Shown here: positions 6,509-7,800 of the stretch, one piece after another | How the letters are laid out: each line of letters begins with the position of its first letter | Numbering within the stretch: the stretch's first letter is position 1 | Source: Clostridiales bacterium | GTDB lineage: Bacteria > Bacillota > Clostridia > Lachnospirales > Lachnospiraceae | Direction: 5' to 3' | NCBI GenBank assembly: GCA_015655565.1 | Contig: JAATEU010000040.1 | Coordinates: 1-7,800, forward strand | Length of the DNA: 7,800 nt | Program-made: the position numbers and the translations under genes | Notes under the pieces: generated by a model | What the model was told of the DNA's origin: nothing | The model's database searches: none | The model's input: the letters and a program-made list of their open reading frames with translations, nothing else

Positions 6509-6612
6509 TCGTTTTCCTCCAAAATTATTGTATTTTTTAAGCTAAAATATAAACATCTGATATTATTTGATTTAAATTACCTGCTTCTAATTAGATAAAT
6601 TTTAATTTAGTA

Positions 6613-7800
6613 TCAGTAACTATCTTTTTGACGATTCTTTATAATTTTTTCACGTATATCGGGTAACATTTTGAATGATCCAATATAGATATAAATAAAA
6701 GATCTTGTTTCTTTAAAAAAAGTTGGAGCAAATAATGCAACGACCAGTTGTGATATTAAGGTTGTAACAGCTGCACCAGTTATACCCCATATAGGAATAA
6801 ATAACGCATTTAATATAATATTTACAACAGCTCCAATCAATGTGAAATGTTTTGCATACTTATTTAATCCTTCCGAAACTAACCATATTATTCTGGCAGT
6901 ACCAATCATTGAAAAACCCGTTGACCAAATTAAAATATATAAAACCGGCACTGCATCTATGTAAGATTTACCATATAGTATAAAAATGGCGGTTCTTCCG
7001 AACAAGGTAAACATCACGCCTACTAAGATCCCCATAATTGAGATACCTAATAAAAGTATTTTAAACTGCTTTTGATATTCATTATAATCAATTGTATATT
7101 TTTTCATCAAAAGTGGTCTGGCGGAATTTATAATGGCCTGTGGAACAAGTTCCCACATTACAGCAATAGTCATCGCTGCGGAATAAAAACCAACTGCCTC
7201 TGAACTGACTAACTTTCCCAGCATAATTCTATCCAATTGAGTATAAAGTGTTACAGCTAAACCAGCGATAATAAAATGATAACTATTTTTTAAAAGATAT
7301 TTTGCATCGTTATAAATAAAACGTAAGCGCAACTTTGCTTTAGTAAAGAAAAAGAAGCACGTTACAATCCCGCACACACAAGCAGAAATTGAATATGACA
7401 GCGCAAACCATTCAATACCGGCAGAAATAGCCAGTAAAACTATTCTCCAACCGGCCATCGCTGTAAGTGAAATAATCCCTGCAATCGTCACGTATTTCAT
7501 TTTCAATTTTGCTTGAAACCAATAGTATAATACTTCTGATGCCTGGAACGCTATTGCAACAGCCTGAAGCATTGTCACAGTCCGAAGCAGCTTATTCCCC
7601 GGTTCTAAAACCAATAAAATTCCATAAATCGCCACCATCGATAAACACGATATGATGAATCTCATTACCAGGGCAGAGCCCAAATAGCTTGTTTCTTTTT
7701 CCGGAGACCTTACCATCTCAGCAACAACTACTCCATCTAATCCTAAAATTGATATAGTTGTAAAAAATGATATTATTGATGTACCATAACTCAAAAGGCC
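6613..7800 (-). CDS. oligosaccharide flippase, Wzx/RfbX type (N-terminus cut by window edge)
   Basis: The visible 395 residues are a polytopic membrane protein of the polysaccharide biosynthesis/MATE-like flippase superfamily, which moves undecaprenyl-linked repeat units across the membrane. Around ten or eleven hydrophobic segments can be read, spread from ISFFTTISILGL to the end, with the conserved cytoplasmic motif around LYTQLDRIMLGKL followed by SEAVGFYSAA near the middle. It ends in a basic tail (REKIIKNRQK). The frame is open through position 7800, entering as G-L-L-S-Y-G-T, so a TTG at 7792-7794 is not the start; family lengths of about 420-480 suggest that roughly 40-60 residues lie outside. 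The upstream genes are therefore unseen. The following ATP-grasp gene is 104 bases on. DNA is very A+T-rich: line 7261-7320 has 12 G+C of 60. The repeat unit moved cannot be told from sequence; a fucose-containing one is suggested by gmd-fcl nearby. Confidence 0.9.
   Translation of the reverse strand, partial: GLLSYGTSIISFFTTISILGLDGVVVAEMVRSPEKETSYLGSALVMRFIISCLSMVAIYGILLVLEPGNKLLRTVTMLQAVAIAFQASEVLYYWFQAKLKMKYVTIAGIISLTAMAGWRIVLLAISAGIEWFALSYSISACVCGIVTCFFFFTKAKLRLRFIYNDAKYLLKNSYHFIIAGLAVTLYTQLDRIMLGKLVSSEAVGFYSAAMTIAVMWELVPQAIINSARPLLMKKYTIDYNEYQKQFKILLLGISIMGILVGVMFTLFGRTAIFILYGKSYIDAVPVLYILIWSTGFSMIGTARIIWLVSEGLNKYAKHFTLIGAVVNIILNALFIPIWGITGAAVTTLISQLVVALFAPTFFKETRSFIYIYIGSFKMLPDIREKIIKNRQKDSY

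Noticed and set aside
6509..6612. A separate promoter between the flippase and the ATP-grasp gene
   Set aside because: The gap is A+T-rich with TATATT-like boxes, but no -35 at proper spacing was found, so a shared transcript is more likely.
7792..7794. TTG at 7792-7794 as the flippase start
   Set aside because: The frame stays open to the window edge and the family has one or more further N-terminal helices; the gene is cut by the window rather than starting here.

Overview
The window reads as chromosomal DNA of a low-GC Gram-positive anaerobe, most likely a Clostridia member close to Lachnospiraceae. This is inferred from the A+T-rich intergenic DNA, strong GGAGG-type ribosome binding sites, a TTG start, and an aldo/keto reductase fused to a ferredoxin-like dicluster domain, a form common in anaerobic Firmicutes. 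The species cannot be named from sequence alone.

Layout. On the + strand, 75-1166 encodes the aldo/keto reductase, followed by two terminator-type hairpins (1211-1287) that are well formed only in the + strand transcript. On the - strand, read right to left, a two-gene overlapping unit gmd (4347-3226) and fcl (3263-2322) makes GDP-L-fucose from GDP-mannose. It is followed by a patatin-like phospholipase gene (2139-1297) with its own good promoter. Divergent from gmd, on the + strand, is an AraC-family regulator (4585-5472) that starts at TTG. The 237-bp gap between the gmd and araC starts holds a good gmd promoter and a weaker araC promoter. Downstream of araC is a 136-bp convergent intergenic region with nested inverted repeats. 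The right end, on the - strand, is the tail of a surface-polysaccharide locus: a Wzx-type flippase, cut by the window edge, then a TupA-like ATP-grasp gene.

How they may work together. Gmd and Fcl supply the activated sugar GDP-L-fucose. The flippase would export a lipid-linked oligosaccharide, and the ATP-grasp protein is of a type often found in such clusters. The window is therefore consistent with the edge of a fucose-containing capsule, exopolysaccharide or teichuronic-type polymer locus. No glycosyltransferase or polymerase is in view, so the link is inference from proximity. Sampled 60-base lines suggest that the flippase/ATP-grasp part is more A+T-rich than the reductase and gmd/fcl part, which would fit a variable or transferred block ending near 5473-5608.

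I see no CRISPR array, tRNA, rRNA, insertion sequence, riboswitch or phage gene, and no stretch over 300 bases without a gene. Most of the window is ordinary. The parts most worth a second look are the altered motifs in the ATP-grasp protein, the inverted-repeat junction at 5492-5551, and the unlinked-looking but adjacent gmd/fcl and flippase modules.
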